This document shows, piece after piece, positions 52,055-61,907 of a stretch of DNA of 64,000 nucleotides. Position 1 is the stretch's first letter. Each line of letters starts with the position of its first letter. A model generated the notes under the pieces. That model was not told the DNA's origin and made no database searches. It saw only the letters and a program-made list of their open reading frames with translations. Location: NCBI RefSeq assembly GCF_001275385.1, contig NZ_LGIW01000015.1, positions 744,001 to 808,000 of the forward strand, in the 5' to 3' direction. The DNA is from Exiguobacterium sp. BMC-KP (GTDB lineage: Bacteria > Bacillota > Bacilli > Exiguobacteriales > Exiguobacteriaceae). Made by a program: the position numbers and the translations under genes.

Positions 52055-52300
52055 AATAAGCACTACCTCTCCCCAAATTGGTCTTTCAAGTTTGAGATGT
52101 TCATGAATGTAAAAGCTTCATCTCAAGTTTCTTACGCGCATAGCTCTTATATTACCGATAAGTTAGAGGGAGAAACCTAGTATTGCAAGTACATGATTAA
52201 TGGTCGCCTGAACTTCAATGAAGTGTTTTGGATTGCGTTTGAAGAAAAAGCATCGTACACTTTTATCAAGTGTCACGTTGTACTGTACAGTTTAAAAATC

Positions 52301-52339
52301 AAAAGGAGGTGATCCCCCGTACTTGGGGGATACAAGTTG
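52301..52339 (+). promoter_or_regulatory. extended Shine-Dalgarno with hairpin-bridged TTG start
   Basis: AAAAGGAGGTGAT (52301-52313) is a near-maximal complement to the 16S 3' end. Directly after it ATCCCCC (52312-52318) pairs with GGGGGAT (52325-52331) around GTACTT. TTG (52337) follows by 5 nt. Linear spacing from GGAGG to TTG is 27 nt; with the 20-nt hairpin folded it is 7. Upstream in-frame reading is closed by TGA at 52310, so no other start exists. Confidence 0.75.
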
Positions 52340-53638
52340 GACATCGTCTTAACACTGAATTTGTTGTTACTTGTCGTATTGATTGGTTTGACCGCGTTTT
52401 TCGTAGGCTCGGAGTTTGCTGTCGTTAAAGTCCGGATGTCACGTCTTGACCAGATGGTGCAAGAAGGAAAAAAGGGTGCTGCGCTTGCGAAGAAGGTGGC
52501 AGGCGATTTAGATTACTATTTGTCTGCCTGTCAGCTTGGTATCACGATTACAGCGCTTGGACTCGGGGCACTCGGGAAACCGACTGTTGAGAAGTTATTG
52601 ACACCGGTCTTTGATGAACTCGGTGTTGCAGTGGCTATCTCGACACTTCTGTCCTATAGTATCGCGTTCATCTTCGTCACGTTTTTACACGTCGTCGTTG
52701 GTGAACTGGCACCGAAAACGCTCGCGATTCAGTATGCAGAACGCATGACGTTGTTACTTGCACCGGCACTCTATGTATTCGGGAAAGTCATGTATCCATT
52801 CATCTGGATTATGAACGGTTCCGCCCGCGTTCTCCTTCGGATGTTTGGCGTTCGACCAGCTGGTCACGAAGAAGCCCACTCGGAAGAAGAATTGAAAATT
52901 ATCATGGCGCAAAGTTTTCAAAGTGGTGAAATCAATCAATCAGAACTCGACCTGATGCAAAATGTCTTCGCTTTTGATGAGCGCGTCACGCGTGACATCA
53001 TGGTGCCACGCATGAACATGTTGGTCATTTCCGACGAGATAAACTGGGAAGACCTTTTACAGACGATGTCAGACAATCCGTATACGCGTTATCCGGTCAG
53101 TGAAGGAACGGATAAGGACCGGATTAGCGGCTATATCAACGTTAAAGAAGTGCTCGCATATCATGCTGTACAACATGAACGAGAACTTGCATCGTTCATC
53201 AAGCCACTTCCAGTCGTCTCAGAATTGACGCCGCTTCAGGAAACACTCCTGAAGATGAAACAGACACGATCGCACATCGCACTTGTCATTGATGAGTATG
53301 GTGGGACATCTGGTTTAATCACGATGGAGGATATCTTGGAGGAAATCGTCGGTGATATCCGTGATGAATTCGATGAAGCGGAACAAGCAGAAATCGAACA
53401 GTTACCGGACGGCGCTTATCGCTTAGCCGGAACCGTTTTACTCGTCGAAATCGAAGAACGATTTGGTCTTCGTTTTGCAGAAGCAGAGGCGGTCGATACG
53501 GTCGGCGGTTATATTCAATCGCGAACGACTGATTTTAAACAAGGAACCATCGTCACGGATGAAGCCTTCACGCTTGAAATCATGCGATCTGCCCAATATC
53601 AGATTCATGACGTTAAGTTGACATTGACGCCACGTTAA
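52337..53638 (+). CDS. CNNM/CorC (hemolysin family) membrane protein
   Basis: A 433-residue protein of the CNNM transmembrane/CBS-pair/CorC type. Four helices lie in the first 150 residues ([19 protein letters not shown] signature), the CBS pair follows at about 200-330 ([36 protein letters not shown]) and the C-terminal CorC_HlyC domain closes it ([20 protein letters not shown]). Family members act in magnesium or cobalt transport or sensing. The TTG start is read through the unusual hairpin-bridged leader described above. Confidence 0.9.
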   Translation: MDIVLTLNLLLLVVLIGLTAFFVGSEFAVVKVRMSRLDQMVQEGKKGAALAKKVAGDLDYYLSACQLGITITALGLGALGKPTVEKLLTPVFDELGVAVAISTLLSYSIAFIFVTFLHVVVGELAPKTLAIQYAERMTLLLAPALYVFGKVMYPFIWIMNGSARVLLRMFGVRPAGHEEAHSEEELKIIMAQSFQSGEINQSELDLMQNVFAFDERVTRDIMVPRMNMLVISDEINWEDLLQTMSDNPYTRYPVSEGTDKDRISGYINVKEVLAYHAVQHERELASFIKPLPVVSELTPLQETLLKMKQTRSHIALVIDEYGGTSGLITMEDILEEIVGDIRDEFDEAEQAEIEQLPDGAYRLAGTVLLVEIEERFGLRFAEAEAVDTVGGYIQSRTTDFKQGTIVTDEAFTLEIMRSAQYQIHDVKLTLTPR

Positions 53639-53642
53639 TAGA

Positions 53643-53690
53643 AAGACCCGTTTTGTCTAGTAGTTCAATCTACTAAGCAAAACGGGTCTT
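53643..53690. terminator. bidirectional terminator
   Basis: 13-bp perfect arms AAGACCCGTTTTG / CAAAACGGGTCTT with an inner TAGTAG / CTACTA stem, between convergent genes. Confidence 0.85.
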
Positions 53691-53692
53691 GT

Positions 53693-55951
53693 TTATTGCG
53701 CGGAAGAGAGAGGAGTCTCGTCCGATGGTAACTGTTCTTTCAAATATAGAGAAAAAGCTTCCACCGACAAGGGACGAGCATAATGATAGCCTTGACCGAT
53801 ATGACAACCAATTGACTTCAAATACAGATGTTGTGCTTCTGTTTCGACACCTTCCGCAATCATCGTCAAATTAAGCGTCTGTCCCATTGCGATGATATGT
53901 GGTAGTAAGGCAGCACCACTCGATGTTTCTGGGCAACCGTCGACAAACGATTTATCGATCTTTAAGGCATGAACGGGTAGTTGATGCAGAACAGAGAGAG
54001 ACGAGAAACCGGTTCCGAAGTCATCGATAGCACAGTGGATTCCCTGATTGCGGAGCATCTGCAACATCTTTCGACTGTCGGTGACGTCTTGTAAAACGCT
54101 CTCTGTGATCTCGAGCTCAAGATGTTCCGGGGACAACTGCGTCTCGCTTAAAGTTTCTTGGATCATACTCATGAAATGTTGATCCTTGAACTGTGGAACG
54201 GAGATATTGACGGCAACGACAAGTGGATAGCCTTGCTCATGCCAGCTGCGTGTCGTGCGACATGCCGTCTTTAAAATCCAGCGTCCGAGTGCGATGATGT
54301 GACCACTCTCTTCTGCGATCGAAATGAACTCGACGGGAGAAATCCGACCGAAAACGGGGTGATTCCAGCGAATGAGTACTTCCATGCCGATTGGTCGTTT
54401 CGTCAAAAGGTCGACTTTTGGCTGATAGACCAGTTCGAATTCTTCTTTTTCGATTGCCGCTACTAAATCAGCTTCGAGTTGGATCTTACGACTGAACCAT
54501 TGATGGAGTTGTTCATCGTACCGGATACAGTGCATTGGTCCCTGTTTTTTTGCCTGAAGCAGTGCTGTATCGAGACAGGGTAGAATGTCTTGATGTAAAG
54601 CCGCGTCTTCGACAAGACAACTACCGGCATGGATAGTGACTTGGATCGAGTAGCCACGAAGTCGGAACGGGCGCACGAATTGGTGTATTAAGGCGTCTTC
54701 GAGTGCGGTCAACGATTCATCTGTTGCATACGGTAGGACAAGTGCAAACTCATCGCCACCAATGCGGTAAATCTCTAACTCATCGTGACGTAACAGGCGT
54801 AGCCGATTAGCGGTCTCGATCAAAACGCGGTCACCTATCGCATGCCCCATCGTGTCATTGACGATGGTTAAACGATGTAAGTCAAGTGAAATGACGGCAT
54901 AAGAACGAGGTAAATCGGACGAGAGCCGTTCCATGAATTGGTGACGATTCGCGAGTTGTGTCAGTTGATCATGATAAGCGATGAACGTGACTTCTTCAAG
55001 TAGCCGGTTGTTACTACGCAACGTAAAGATTTGCCGACCGAGAACGAGAAAGAACAGCAACAACCAGCCAATTGATAGAATATTGAGGTACCAGCCGTAG
55101 GTAGATAAAACGAATCCTGTCAGTAGACCGATACTGATATAAGGCAAGATGAAATCGCGTTCCGTTACGGTGCGATGGGAGCGGAAAAGTCGTTCTTGTC
55201 GTGGATTGTGTCGGCCCTCTAAATGTCCACTCCATCCAATCGACAGCAGCGCGATGACCCAGAATATATCGACGAGATGTTCGAGAAATGGGCTACTACT
55301 AAACGTGAGGACGGTGAACATGACATCACCAGACACTTGAATCAAAAAACCAAGGACGAGAAAACGATGATGCGGTTTTCCGTGATTATAACGAACGTGA
55401 TAATAAAGGATCGCACTGAAAAAGAGTAGCAATAAATCAGCGATCAGAAATCCGAATGTCGAAATCGTTCGTTCAAGTGTCGGGTTCAAGATCTCAAAGT
55501 ACGGTTGTAACAAATAATACTCACTCATGACGAAAGCTGTCGTCATGAAGACAACTAAATTGAAGATATAATTTTTATTTGTGAAATTCAATCCGATGCT
55601 CCGCATCTTTGTGATTAAGGCTAAGACATAGCTGAAGTAAGCCAAACACCAAAGAATAGTCGAAGCAATCGGTTCATCGATTCGACCGTCTTTTACTTGA
55701 CCGATTAGCCACACGCCATTACCGAGAACATGCAAAAGAAGGCCCGTGCACAAGAAACTTAAAAAACGGAGGTGCGGATTGCGGCGTTCGATGCGTGCCC
55801 GAGCCATCCAGTAGACGGCAATGAGACCCGCGATCATATGCAAGGCGTTAATTCCGATAAGGTGTGCCCATTCTTCAGTCGGACCAAAACGAATCCAGCT
55901 ATAGAATATAAGGAACACAGGTAAGACGATGAAAGATACGTAACGCCACAT
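53693..55951 (-). CDS. GGDEF-EAL cyclic-di-GMP signalling membrane protein
   Basis: A 752-residue protein: about eight to nine N-terminal membrane helices (5-300), a GGDEF domain with intact RIGGDEFALVL, and a C-terminal EAL-type domain whose motif reads EVLIRW (Val replaces Ala) with DDFGTGFSSL and KIDKSFV conserved. Both cyclase and phosphodiesterase could be active. The ATG at 55951 has AAGGAGGT 11 nt upstream; the in-frame opening back to 56038 has no site. Confidence 0.85.
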   Translation of the reverse strand: MWRYVSFIVLPVFLIFYSWIRFGPTEEWAHLIGINALHMIAGLIAVYWMARARIERRNPHLRFLSFLCTGLLLHVLGNGVWLIGQVKDGRIDEPIASTILWCLAYFSYVLALITKMRSIGLNFTNKNYIFNLVVFMTTAFVMSEYYLLQPYFEILNPTLERTISTFGFLIADLLLLFFSAILYYHVRYNHGKPHHRFLVLGFLIQVSGDVMFTVLTFSSSPFLEHLVDIFWVIALLSIGWSGHLEGRHNPRQERLFRSHRTVTERDFILPYISIGLLTGFVLSTYGWYLNILSIGWLLLFFLVLGRQIFTLRSNNRLLEEVTFIAYHDQLTQLANRHQFMERLSSDLPRSYAVISLDLHRLTIVNDTMGHAIGDRVLIETANRLRLLRHDELEIYRIGGDEFALVLPYATDESLTALEDALIHQFVRPFRLRGYSIQVTIHAGSCLVEDAALHQDILPCLDTALLQAKKQGPMHCIRYDEQLHQWFSRKIQLEADLVAAIEKEEFELVYQPKVDLLTKRPIGMEVLIRWNHPVFGRISPVEFISIAEESGHIIALGRWILKTACRTTRSWHEQGYPLVVAVNISVPQFKDQHFMSMIQETLSETQLSPEHLELEITESVLQDVTDSRKMLQMLRNQGIHCAIDDFGTGFSSLSVLHQLPVHALKIDKSFVDGCPETSSGAALLPHIIAMGQTLNLTMIAEGVETEAQHLYLKSIGCHIGQGYHYARPLSVEAFSLYLKEQLPSDETPLSSAQ

Positions 55952-56129
55952 GAGTCGAACGGACCTCCTTATTTGAGAAGTAAAGAGCATTATATAGATA
56001 TCGGTCAATTTTTCCATTTTTAAAGAAAAAATAACCATTCTTCGTAAAAGACATCCGTGTCTTAAGAGTCAACGCGAAACATGCATGCCAATGTAATATG
56101 AAAAATTTTGGTTTTCTTAAATTATCCAT

Positions 56130-56156
56130 TCAAATGTCATATACAGGCGACGATAT
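56130..56156 (+). promoter_or_regulatory. sigma-D-like motility promoter of hemAT
   Basis: TCAA, 15-bp spacer, GACGATAT (7 of 8 to the sigma-D -10). It lies 39 bp before the HemAT ATG. Confidence 0.6.
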
Positions 56157-56195
56157 AGAAAGTGAAGTCCACCTTTGAATGAAGGAGAGAAGCAT

Positions 56196-57488
56196 ATGAA
56201 GTGGTTCACGAAATCAGCATCACCGTCCTTTGATGGGCTCATCGAAGTCGAACGTCCCCATGTCGTGTTGAATGTTCCGTCATCCTTACATGAACAATTG
56301 CGTTTAATCGATTTACAAGCTGTCGATTTACAAATTGTACGGGTCATCCGCGAAGATGTATCCCGTTGGATGCCGAGTATGGTCGACGCGTTCTACGAGG
56401 AGCTGGTCCGTGTTCCATCCCTTCGTCAGTTAATCGAACATCATTCGACACTCGAACGATTAAAAGGTACGCTCGCCCGACATATTCTACAAATGTTCGA
56501 TGGTCATGTCACGATGGAGTACATCGAAGCGCGACGTCGAATTGCCGAACGCCATGTTCAAATCGGATTGCATAATAAGTGGTACATTGCTGCATTCCAA
56601 AAAGTCTGGAACGTTCTTAGTGAGAAGATTGATGGCAGTGATTGGCCGGAAGTGGAACGTGTCCGGATCATGCGCTCGGCAGGGAAATTGTTCAACTTGG
56701 AACAACAGATCGTCATGACGATGTATGAAGATCAAATTGATGAGGAACGACAAGCGATCGCAACAGCGAAACGTCATGTCGGAGATGGCGTGCAAAAGTC
56801 GACGGAAGAACTTGCTGCCATGAGTGAAGAATCATCCGCGAATTTCCAAGAAATCGAGCGTCACGCAAAACATGTCTCGACGACGACGGATGCAATCTCG
56901 GTTCAATTGACGGAAGCCGTTGGCGAAGCAGAAGCAGGTGTTGTTCTAGTCGAAGAGGAGACACGACGCTTTCAGGATGTCGTTGCAGATTTATCACGAA
57001 CGACCGAACAAGTCGCTGAACTGTCAAGCTTGTCGCAAGAAATCGAGCGGATTGCCGGAATGGTGACGACGATTTCTGATCAGACGAACTTGCTCAGTCT
57101 GAACGCTTCGATCGAAGCAGCGCGTGCTGGTGAGATGGGTCGCGGCTTCACGGTTGTCGCGCAAGAGATTCGTAAACTGGCTGAAGAGAGTAAACAATCG
57201 GCAGCTGAGACATCGCGGATTGCGCAAGAAATCACGCAAAAGATGCTCGTCGTCTCGGAACGGATGGGAACGACTGAGACAGCAGTTGTCAGGACGACGT
57301 CCGAGATGCAACAAGTCGTTCGTGCCTTTTCACGGATTTCTGAACAGACGGATGCTGTATCGCGTCAAATTCACGAACTATCGACGGATACAAAGGATGT
57401 CGCTGGAACGATTGAAGGTATGCGGAAGATCGCAGAAGCGATTGCTGAGACGGCAGATGATTTACAGGAAGTTGCTGCAACGCTGTGA
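56196..57488 (+). CDS. hemAT: HemAT heme-based aerotaxis transducer
   Basis: A 430-residue soluble receptor. Residues 20-185 are a sensor globin: proximal His120 in [14 protein letters not shown], Tyr67 in DAFYEEL, the position used for ligand contact in the Bacillus protein. Residues about 190-430 are a methyl-accepting signalling domain with tip [20 protein letters not shown]. It binds oxygen and steers swimming through CheA. AAGGAGAG precedes the ATG at 56196, and a sigma-D-like promoter is upstream. Confidence 0.9.
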   Translation: MKWFTKSASPSFDGLIEVERPHVVLNVPSSLHEQLRLIDLQAVDLQIVRVIREDVSRWMPSMVDAFYEELVRVPSLRQLIEHHSTLERLKGTLARHILQMFDGHVTMEYIEARRRIAERHVQIGLHNKWYIAAFQKVWNVLSEKIDGSDWPEVERVRIMRSAGKLFNLEQQIVMTMYEDQIDEERQAIATAKRHVGDGVQKSTEELAAMSEESSANFQEIERHAKHVSTTTDAISVQLTEAVGEAEAGVVLVEEETRRFQDVVADLSRTTEQVAELSSLSQEIERIAGMVTTISDQTNLLSLNASIEAARAGEMGRGFTVVAQEIRKLAEESKQSAAETSRIAQEITQKMLVVSERMGTTETAVVRTTSEMQQVVRAFSRISEQTDAVSRQIHELSTDTKDVAGTIEGMRKIAEAIAETADDLQEVAATL

Positions 57489-57496
57489 TTTGGTTC

Positions 57497-57525
57497 TCCT
57501 TTCTCTAAGAAAGGAGGATTTTTTT
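57497..57525 (+). terminator. intrinsic terminator of hemAT
   Basis: TCCTTTCT / AGAAAGGA stem, 3-nt loop and a T run. Confidence 0.75.
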
Positions 57526-57566
57526 GTCGGTTTATGGAAAAATGAAAAGGGAGGTGTTGGTGATTC

Positions 57567-58262
57567 ATGGTTCAGAGTCTAATATTGATTGTCTTATGCT
57601 TTGTCGCTTTAATGGGACATTACGTGATGACAGGAGAACTTGCCCCACGTGAGTTGTACGGATTACTCGGACTATTGGGTGTTGCTTTCTTGATCGGTGG
57701 GATTGAATGGTGGCAAATTCGGCGAGATTTGCGTTATCGAGGACTAGAAGAGGGGATGTCCGTTCGCTTCGCGGACCGGGCAAGCCGAAAGACGAATACG
57801 GTCTATTTAGCGCATGAACGGTGGCTGACGTTCTCACGTCAGTATGCCACGTGGTGGCAGGCGATCCTTGCGCGCTTTGAGAAGTTCGAATCGTTTTTCC
57901 TCGACGTGAAGTTTGAAGGGGATGGGGAACGATTACAAATCAAAGAGACAAGGACGGAGTGGTTACGCAATACGACACATTTCGTGATTCGGCAAGACGG
58001 ACGCGATGTCGGAACGATCCGTACTGACGCGGCAGTTCGTCAGCAATTACGGCTACAAGAAGTCTTACTTGTCTCGTATGCCGGTCAGGAGTACCAGATT
58101 CGGTCCTCGACGGTCACGCGAAAGGTCGGCGTCTATCAAGATGGAAACTGCATCGCGACGGGATCACGACATGGGGCACAACTCGTCTTTGATTGTGACA
58201 CGAATGAACGACTATTAGCCGTCGCAAGCATGATCGTCTTTCGACTGGTCTATTCGAAGTAA
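57567..58262 (+). CDS. membrane protein with C-terminal tubby/LURP-like beta domain (tentative)
   Basis: A 231-residue protein with two N-terminal helices (about 3-20 and 31-49), a basic middle and a C-terminal beta-rich region (WLRNTTHFVIRQDGRDVGTI; SSTVTRKVGVYQDGNCIATG) whose strand pattern recalls tubby-C/LURP-one-like domains. The likeness is weak. GGGAGGTG is 10 nt before the ATG. Confidence 0.5.
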   Translation: MVQSLILIVLCFVALMGHYVMTGELAPRELYGLLGLLGVAFLIGGIEWWQIRRDLRYRGLEEGMSVRFADRASRKTNTVYLAHERWLTFSRQYATWWQAILARFEKFESFFLDVKFEGDGERLQIKETRTEWLRNTTHFVIRQDGRDVGTIRTDAAVRQQLRLQEVLLVSYAGQEYQIRSSTVTRKVGVYQDGNCIATGSRHGAQLVFDCDTNERLLAVASMIVFRLVYSK

Positions 58263-58298
58263 TTTTATTTCAAATACCTTATTTGAAAAGACATAATA

Positions 58299-58870
58299 AT
58301 GATACGATTTCAAAGAATTCCAGAGTTACATACCGAACGACTCCGATTACGGAAAATCCGAGTGTCTGACACGGAAGCCATATTTCAGAACTGGTTATCG
58401 GACGTCCGTGTCATGCGCCATTTGATCAAGGGACCACACGAGACGATCACCCAGACGAAAGCACGCGTAACAGAAATCCTCCTTTCTTACGAAAACGAAA
58501 ACTTTTGTTATTGGGGGATGGAAGAGAAACGAACTGGGAATCTGATCGGCGTCATCGATCTATTCGCTTTTGATGCAACGACAGACCACTGTGAAGTCGG
58601 CTATTGTATCGGATACGATTGGTGGAACAACGGATAAGGTAGTGAAGCGTTATCAGAAGTCCTTGCCTTCGGTTTTCAAGAAATGCAGATCCATAAGATC
58701 TCAGCAGCCCATAATTGCGACAATCCAGCTTCTGGACGGATCATGCAGAAGGTCGGAATGATCCAAGAAGGGACTGAACGAGCGATGATCCGCAATGCCG
58801 CAGGGAATACAAGGATTGTGCGATCTATGGATTGCTTCGTGAAACGTATGACTTAAAACAGAATCAATAA
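58299..58870 (+). pseudogene. GNAT acetyltransferase pseudogene
   Basis: The frame reads a normal RimL-type start (RIPELHTERLRLRKIRVSDT, GVIDLFAFDATTDHCEVGYC) but ends at TAA (58635-58637), exactly where the acetyl-CoA loop should be. Reading on in the same frame gives GSEALSEVLAFGF and CDNPASGRIMQKVGM, so the stop replaces a Tyr in a GYGSEAL loop. A second lesion, a frameshift near 58808-58818, is needed to reach the natural end YKDCAIYGLLRETYDL before TAA at 58870. Two lesions mean the copy is inactive. Confidence 0.8.
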
Positions 58871-58875
58871 TAAGA

Positions 58876-58915
58876 AAAACGCGATGTTCCATCAAAATGA
58901 GGCGCATCGCGTTTT
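58876..58915. terminator. bidirectional terminator
   Basis: 11-bp arms AAAACGCGATG / CATCGCGTTTT between the pseudogene and the convergent kinase gene. Confidence 0.75.
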
Positions 58916-58918
58916 AAA

Positions 58919-59548
58919 TTAACCTGTTTTTCGAATCGATTCGAACAACCGTCCCTTATAGACGTCGGCAATCGTATTGAGGAAGGTCTCACTTAACTTT
59001 TTCGGGAAGAATGGTTTCGCGTACACATAATGGTAGGCCTTCTTCAAGTCATCCCATTGTGTACACGGCTCTGTTTGGCGGAACCGAGCGACATCGATGA
59101 TCCGTGTTCCGTTCGCCGTCAAGAGGATGTTTCGCAAGTGAATGTCTGAAGGATTTAAACCAACGGACCGCGCTTGTGCTAAAGCCGCATCGACCGTCGT
59201 CAAGACGGATTCCGGAATGAACGTCCCACTGACGAGACATTCAAACAATGTTTGACCTTCAATGTATTCAAGTACGATATAATCCGTACCATATTCATAT
59301 ACTTGCGCATACGTTGGAAAATCAGTCAACTGTGCGTAGATGCTACCCTCGAGGTTGGCAAGCGTTCGAAACGACGGGTAAAACTTCTTGATGACACGAT
59401 CCGTTCCTTGGACTCGAAAAACGAACGCACTTCGTCCTGTCCCGATCAACTCGAGTTCGCTCGGATGACTTTCAATCGTGCACACGATGCCCGTTTCTTT
59501 CAATTGGATCGATTGTGCTAGCTCAGCGTCTGTTTTCAATGCTGTCAC
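58919..59548 (-). CDS. YrzF-like serine/threonine kinase-like protein
   Basis: A 209-residue kinase-fold protein: IGTGRSAFVFRVQGTDRVIK (glycine-rich loop and Lys), YIVLEYIEGQTLFECL, LNPSDIHLRNILL (catalytic Asp..Asn) and IIDVARF (a shortened metal motif). It resembles Bacillus YrzF, a RIO-like kinase of unknown target. GTG at 59548 is about 7 nt after AAGGAGG; TTG at 59539 is possible, and the in-frame opening back to 59695 lacks a site. Divergent from the M32 peptidase gene. Confidence 0.75.
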   Translation of the reverse strand: MTALKTDAELAQSIQLKETGIVCTIESHPSELELIGTGRSAFVFRVQGTDRVIKKFYPSFRTLANLEGSIYAQLTDFPTYAQVYEYGTDYIVLEYIEGQTLFECLVSGTFIPESVLTTVDAALAQARSVGLNPSDIHLRNILLTANGTRIIDVARFRQTEPCTQWDDLKKAYHYVYAKPFFPKKLSETFLNTIADVYKGRLFESIRKTG

Positions 59549-59693
59549 TTCCTTTCCTCCTTCATTTCTTATACCCATTATACGCTCATCTGACAGGAAA
59601 AGTTTCAAAAATCGCTTGTGTGTGAAAGTTTTGAACATTATGTGATATGCTAAAAATGCTACACTGTTACATACTTCAAGGGGGTTTTTAATC

Positions 59694-61172
59694 ATGTCAA
59701 CGACACAACAATGGCGCGACCATTTTGATGGTCTTCGCGCATACGAAGAAGCCGTCGCATTACTCTACTGGGATATGCGGACGTACATGCCGGAACAAGG
59801 AGCAACGAACCGTTCAGCCTCAATCGGATTCCTCTCGACGGAAAGCTTCCGTCGCCGGACAGGTGCGACGTACCAACAACTACTCACGGCGATGGAGCAA
59901 GAGACATTGACGGGGATTGAGGCAATTTCGTTCGCAAAAGCAAAAGAAGCGTTTGACCGCGATTCGAAGATTCCAGAAGCCGAGTACCAAACGTTCATTA
60001 CCTTGATCTCGGAAGCCGAGAGTGTCTGGGAAAAGGCAAAAGATGCGAACGATTGGTCGATGTTTGAACCATACCTCGAGAAAATCGTGGCGATGGAACG
60101 CAAATTCGTTGAGTACTGGGGATATGACGCGCATCCGTACGACGCATTGCTGCATGACTACGAGCCAGGAATGACGGTCGCGACACTCGATCCATTGTTC
60201 GCTGAACTTCGTCAAGCAATCATCGGTCTACTTGGGCAGCTCGAAGGAAAAGACTTCCCGACGCTCGATTGGTCAGCAGACCGCGAGACACAGATCGCCT
60301 TGAACCAAGAATGGCTCCGCGATATCGGTTACGACTTCACGTCTGGTCGCTTGGATGAGACGGTTCACCCGTTCCAGACGACGATCAACCGGAAGGACGC
60401 GCGGATCACGACGAAATACGATGAGAACGACTACCGGAACTCGGTCTTCGGCACGATGCACGAAGCCGGACACGCAACGTATGAGCAAGGCATTGAACCA
60501 GAGCTCGATTCACTCGGACTTGGTGACGGTGCTTCGATGGGAATTCATGAATCACAATCGTTGTTCTTTGAGAACTTCATCGGACGTAACCAAGGCTTCT
60601 TAGAAGCACGTTATCATGGCTTACAACAAGCGATTCCGTCACTTGCTGACGTCCCGTTTGAACGCTTCTATGCAGCGGTCAACGAAGTCAAACCGTCACT
60701 CATTCGGATTGAAGCCGATGAACTGACATATGCGCTCCATATCATCATCCGGTATGAGCTTGAAAAACGCCTCATGACAAACGAACTCGAAGTCAAGGAT
60801 CTGCCGCAAGAATGGAATCATCTTTATAAAGAGTATCTCGGTGTTGATGTCCCGAGTGACGATAAAGGCGTTTTACAAGACGTGCACTGGTCAGGTGGAT
60901 CGTTCGGTTACTTCCCAAGTTATGCCCTTGGTCTCGTCTACGCGGCACAACTGAATGAAGCGCTTCGTCGTGACGTCGACAATGTCGATGGTCTGATTGC
61001 AGCCGGAACGCTTGCGCCAATCAAAGGCTGGTTGAAAGAAAACATCCATCGTCACGGGAAATCAAAGACACCGGCTGAATTGATCGAAGCGGCAACCGGA
61101 CAATCGATTTCCGTCACACCACTTGTCAACTATTTGACGAAGAAATACACGCGTGTCGTCGAGGCACTCTAA
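59694..61172 (+). CDS. M32 family carboxypeptidase
   Basis: A 492-residue zinc metallopeptidase of the thermostable carboxypeptidase 1 family. HEAGH lies at 256-260, with the HESQSLFFEN block after it carrying the third ligand, and DPHPxxxxHDYEPG-like ligand region (YDAHPYDALLHDYEPG). It trims C-terminal residues from peptides in the cytosol. AAGGGGG precedes the ATG. It ends TAATG, overlapping the next start by 1 bp. Confidence 0.9.
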   Translation: MSTTQQWRDHFDGLRAYEEAVALLYWDMRTYMPEQGATNRSASIGFLSTESFRRRTGATYQQLLTAMEQETLTGIEAISFAKAKEAFDRDSKIPEAEYQTFITLISEAESVWEKAKDANDWSMFEPYLEKIVAMERKFVEYWGYDAHPYDALLHDYEPGMTVATLDPLFAELRQAIIGLLGQLEGKDFPTLDWSADRETQIALNQEWLRDIGYDFTSGRLDETVHPFQTTINRKDARITTKYDENDYRNSVFGTMHEAGHATYEQGIEPELDSLGLGDGASMGIHESQSLFFENFIGRNQGFLEARYHGLQQAIPSLADVPFERFYAAVNEVKPSLIRIEADELTYALHIIIRYELEKRLMTNELEVKDLPQEWNHLYKEYLGVDVPSDDKGVLQDVHWSGGSFGYFPSYALGLVYAAQLNEALRRDVDNVDGLIAAGTLAPIKGWLKENIHRHGKSKTPAELIEAATGQSISVTPLVNYLTKKYTRVVEAL

Positions 61173-61894
61173 TGTTATGGTTCGCACACCGTGGTGTCAG
61201 TGATCGCTTTCCCGAGAACACGCTCGAAGCGATCGCTGCTGCAATCGAAGATGATGTTGATGGTGTTGAATTCGATGTCCATTTCTCAAAGGACGGTGTC
61301 GGCGTCATCATCCATGATGAGACCGTCAACCGGACGACGAACGGGACAGGGCGCGTCGTCGACATGACGTTCTCAGAACTGCAAACACTCGATGCCGGAG
61401 CACGCTTCAAAGGTGATCCGATCAAAACGAAGATTCCGACACTTGACGAAGTGTTGACGATCCTTGCGCCAGCGACACTCCGACTCAACATCGAGCTGAA
61501 GACGGATACGATCCGGTATGATGGACTTGAAGCCTATGTCCTTGAGCGTTGCGCGGCGCATGGTATCGCGACGGACCGGCTGTTGTTCAGTTCGTTCAAT
61601 CATTATTCGGTCGCCTTGATTCGTAAGCTCGACCCAAGCGTCGAGACGGCGATTCTATATCCGTATCCGATCTATCATCCGGAAGAACAAGCCCTCCGGA
61701 TTGGTGCGACTGGAGTTCATCCCGATTATCGACGGGTGACGGAAGCGGACGTCGCATTTGCTCACGCGCAAGACGTTACAGTCCGTGTCTATACACCGAA
61801 GACAGTTGAAGACGTCCGACAGATGCAAGCCATCGGTGTCGACGCTGTTATCGTCAATGATCCGAAAGGAATGCGCGACAAACTCGAAGGATAA
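61172..61894 (+). CDS. glycerophosphodiester phosphodiesterase
   Basis: A 240-residue GDPD-family enzyme: FAHRGVSDRFPENTLEA, DGVEFDVHFSKDGVGVIIHD and LNIELKT carry the conserved His, Glu and Asp ligands. It hydrolyses glycerophosphodiesters to glycerol-3-phosphate. No signal peptide. Coupled to the M32 gene by a 1-bp TAATG overlap. Confidence 0.9.
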   Translation: MLWFAHRGVSDRFPENTLEAIAAAIEDDVDGVEFDVHFSKDGVGVIIHDETVNRTTNGTGRVVDMTFSELQTLDAGARFKGDPIKTKIPTLDEVLTILAPATLRLNIELKTDTIRYDGLEAYVLERCAAHGIATDRLLFSSFNHYSVALIRKLDPSVETAILYPYPIYHPEEQALRIGATGVHPDYRRVTEADVAFAHAQDVTVRVYTPKTVEDVRQMQAIGVDAVIVNDPKGMRDKLEG

Positions 61895-61907
61895 GGAGGA
61901 GGAAGGG

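Noticed and set aside
61758-61907. 50-codon N-terminal extension of the 61908 gene
   Set aside because: Lies inside the phosphodiesterase gene in another frame; AAGGAGGAGGAAGGG fixes the start at 61908.
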